Shown here piece after piece: positions 5,200 to 6,172 of a stretch of DNA of 6,172 bases. This stretch comes from Rhodospirillales bacterium Alpha_05 (GTDB lineage Bacteria; Pseudomonadota; Alphaproteobacteria; Rhodospirillales; Rhodospirillaceae). The stretch spans positions 1 through 6,172 of the forward strand of contig LUYR01000455.1 in assembly GCA_001603335.1 (NCBI GenBank), read 5' to 3'. The notes beneath the pieces are model-generated. The model ran no database searches and was not told where the DNA came from. It saw only the letters and a program-made list of their open reading frames with translations. The position numbers and the translations under genes are program-made. Positions within the stretch are counted from its first letter, which is position 1. The number at the start of each line of letters is the position of its first letter.

Positions 5200-6172
5200 A
5201 TGGGAATCGACGAACACGCGCGCACGCCTAAGCCCGCCAAGCGCAAAGCCGCGCGCACGCGGCGCACCAGCGCCGCCGTCACCATCGAATCGGTCGCCGA
5301 ACGCGCCGGGGTCGCCCCGGCCACGGTGTCGCGCGCCCTCAACCACCCCACCAAGGTCGCCGCCGCCACCCTGGCGCGGATCAAGCTCGCGATCGCCGAA
5401 ACCGGCTATCTGCCCAATCTCCTCGCCGGGGCGCTCGCCACCAACCGCAGCCGCCTGTTCGCCGCGATCGTCCCCTCGATCGCCAACGCGGTCTATGCCG
5501 AGACGATCCAGAGCTTCACCCGCACGGTGCGCGAGCACGGCTATCAGGTGGTGCTGGGCGAATCCGGCTACGACTACGAAACCGAAGACGCGGTGGTCGC
5601 GGCGCTGCTCGGTCGCCGCCCCGACGCGATCTTCCTGATCGGCATCAACCATTCCCTCGAATGCCGCCGTCGCCTGCTGGCGGCGAAGATTCCGCTGGTG
5701 GAAACCTGGGACATCACGCCGACGCCGCTCGACGTCGTCGTCGGCTATTCCCACGACGCGGTCGGCATGGCGGTGGCGGAGTTCCTGCTGGCCCGCGGCC
5801 ACACCCGCTTCGCCGCGATCTGCGGCGACGATTCCCGTGCCCACAAGCGCGTCCGCGCCTTCGCCGCCGAAATCGCCAAGCGCGGCGGCGGCGAGGTGCC
5901 GGTGGAAACCGCGCCGCCGGGCTCGAGCCTGCAATGGGGGCGGCACTGCATGGCGGCGCTGCTCGACACAGGCTTTTCCGACGGCGCGGTGTTTTGCAGC
6001 TCCGACGTGCTGGCGCTCGGCGTGATGGTGGAGGCGCAGTCGCGCGGCCTCAAGATTCCCGGCGACCTCGCGGTGATCGGCTTCGGCGACCTCGAACTCG
6101 CCGCCCACACCTATCCCGCGCTCACCACCGTGCGCGTCGACCGCACCCTGATGGGCGCGCGCGCCGCCGAGG
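5200..6172 (+). CDS. LacI/GalR-family transcriptional repressor, GntR-like, C-terminus cut by the window edge
   Basis: The frame runs open from ATG 5200 to the end (324 codons). A basic extension (residues 1-27, with KPAKRKAARTRR at 11-22) precedes the helix-turn-helix: TIESVAERAGVAPATVSRALNHPTKV (28-53), with AGVAPATVSRAL as the recognition unit. The hinge region is GYLPNLLAGAL (69-79). The effector domain begins at LFAAIVPSIANAVYAETIQ and resembles a periplasmic sugar-binding fold, ending with VFCSSDVLALGVM and LAVIGFGDLELA. The sequence is closest, from memory, to E. coli GntR, the gluconate repressor, so a sugar-acid effector is credible. Roughly 20-30 C-terminal residues are probably missing. 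Being last in the hexarate operon, it likely represses tctCBA-garD, and perhaps gudD, through the site at 457-470 until a hexarate or its dehydration product binds. E. coli instead uses the activator CdaR for this pathway. Family call secure; ligand inferred. Confidence 0.92.
   Translation, partial: MGIDEHARTPKPAKRKAARTRRTSAAVTIESVAERAGVAPATVSRALNHPTKVAAATLARIKLAIAETGYLPNLLAGALATNRSRLFAAIVPSIANAVYAETIQSFTRTVREHGYQVVLGESGYDYETEDAVVAALLGRRPDAIFLIGINHSLECRRRLLAAKIPLVETWDITPTPLDVVVGYSHDAVGMAVAEFLLARGHTRFAAICGDDSRAHKRVRAFAAEIAKRGGGEVPVETAPPGSSLQWGRHCMAALLDTGFSDGAVFCSSDVLALGVMVEAQSRGLKIPGDLAVIGFGDLELAAHTYPALTTVRVDRTLMGARAAE

Noticed and set aside
4425..6108. Minus-strand frames opposite garD and the regulator
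   Set aside because: The opposite strand encodes clear GarD and LacI-family proteins throughout. The minus-strand translations are Arg/Ala/Gly-rich with no recognisable motif.
1..6172. CRISPR array, insertion sequence, prophage or tRNA
   Set aside because: No spaced repeats, transposase or integrase motifs, terminal inverted repeats or tRNA-like folds were seen. The DNA is filled by a coherent catabolic operon.

Overview
The window is a sugar-acid (D-glucarate / galactarate, i.e. hexarate or aldarate) catabolic locus from a GC-rich bacterium. Strong G/C bias at third codon positions, good Shine-Dalgarno sites, tight gene spacing and a tripartite tricarboxylate-type (TTT) transporter point to a proteobacterium. 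An alphaproteobacterium is plausible, but nothing here fixes the genus. No mobile element, CRISPR array, tRNA or rRNA was seen.

Layout. At the left edge, on the minus strand, is the first 77 codons of glucarate dehydratase (gudD; it continues beyond base 1). A 331-bp divergent control region (232-562) follows. On the plus strand come a periplasmic TctC-type solute-binding protein (563-1606), the small membrane subunit TctB (1670-2104), the large membrane subunit TctA (2128-3624), galactarate dehydratase garD (3621-5153, overlapping tctA by ATGA) and a LacI/GalR-family repressor of the GntR type (5200 to the right edge, lacking its C-terminus). The five plus-strand genes are close enough to be one operon.

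How the genes work together. The TctCBA transporter probably captures a hexarate in the periplasm and imports it using an ion gradient. GudD dehydrates D-glucarate and GarD dehydrates galactarate, and both give 5-dehydro-4-deoxy-D-glucarate. The enzymes for the next step (aldolase/reductase/kinase route or the KdgD / 2-oxoglutarate semialdehyde route) are not in the window. The repressor probably senses the substrate or an intermediate. A well-formed LacI-family operator (TGAAAGCGTTTCCA, 457-470) lies between a candidate promoter and tctC.

Most unusual points. (1) A TTT transporter sits between the two hexarate dehydratase genes, where enterobacteria use MFS permeases. (2) The TctC protein lacks the usual family signature near its N-terminus. 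(3) The tctC leader has a possible 14-codon upstream ORF, a duplicated AACCGGGAGG Shine-Dalgarno box and an element able to pair with either copy. (4) A separate 17-bp dyad (345-361) does not resemble the LacI-type site and may bind a second regulator. The genes themselves belong to known families; the novelty, if any, lies in their combination and in the control region.
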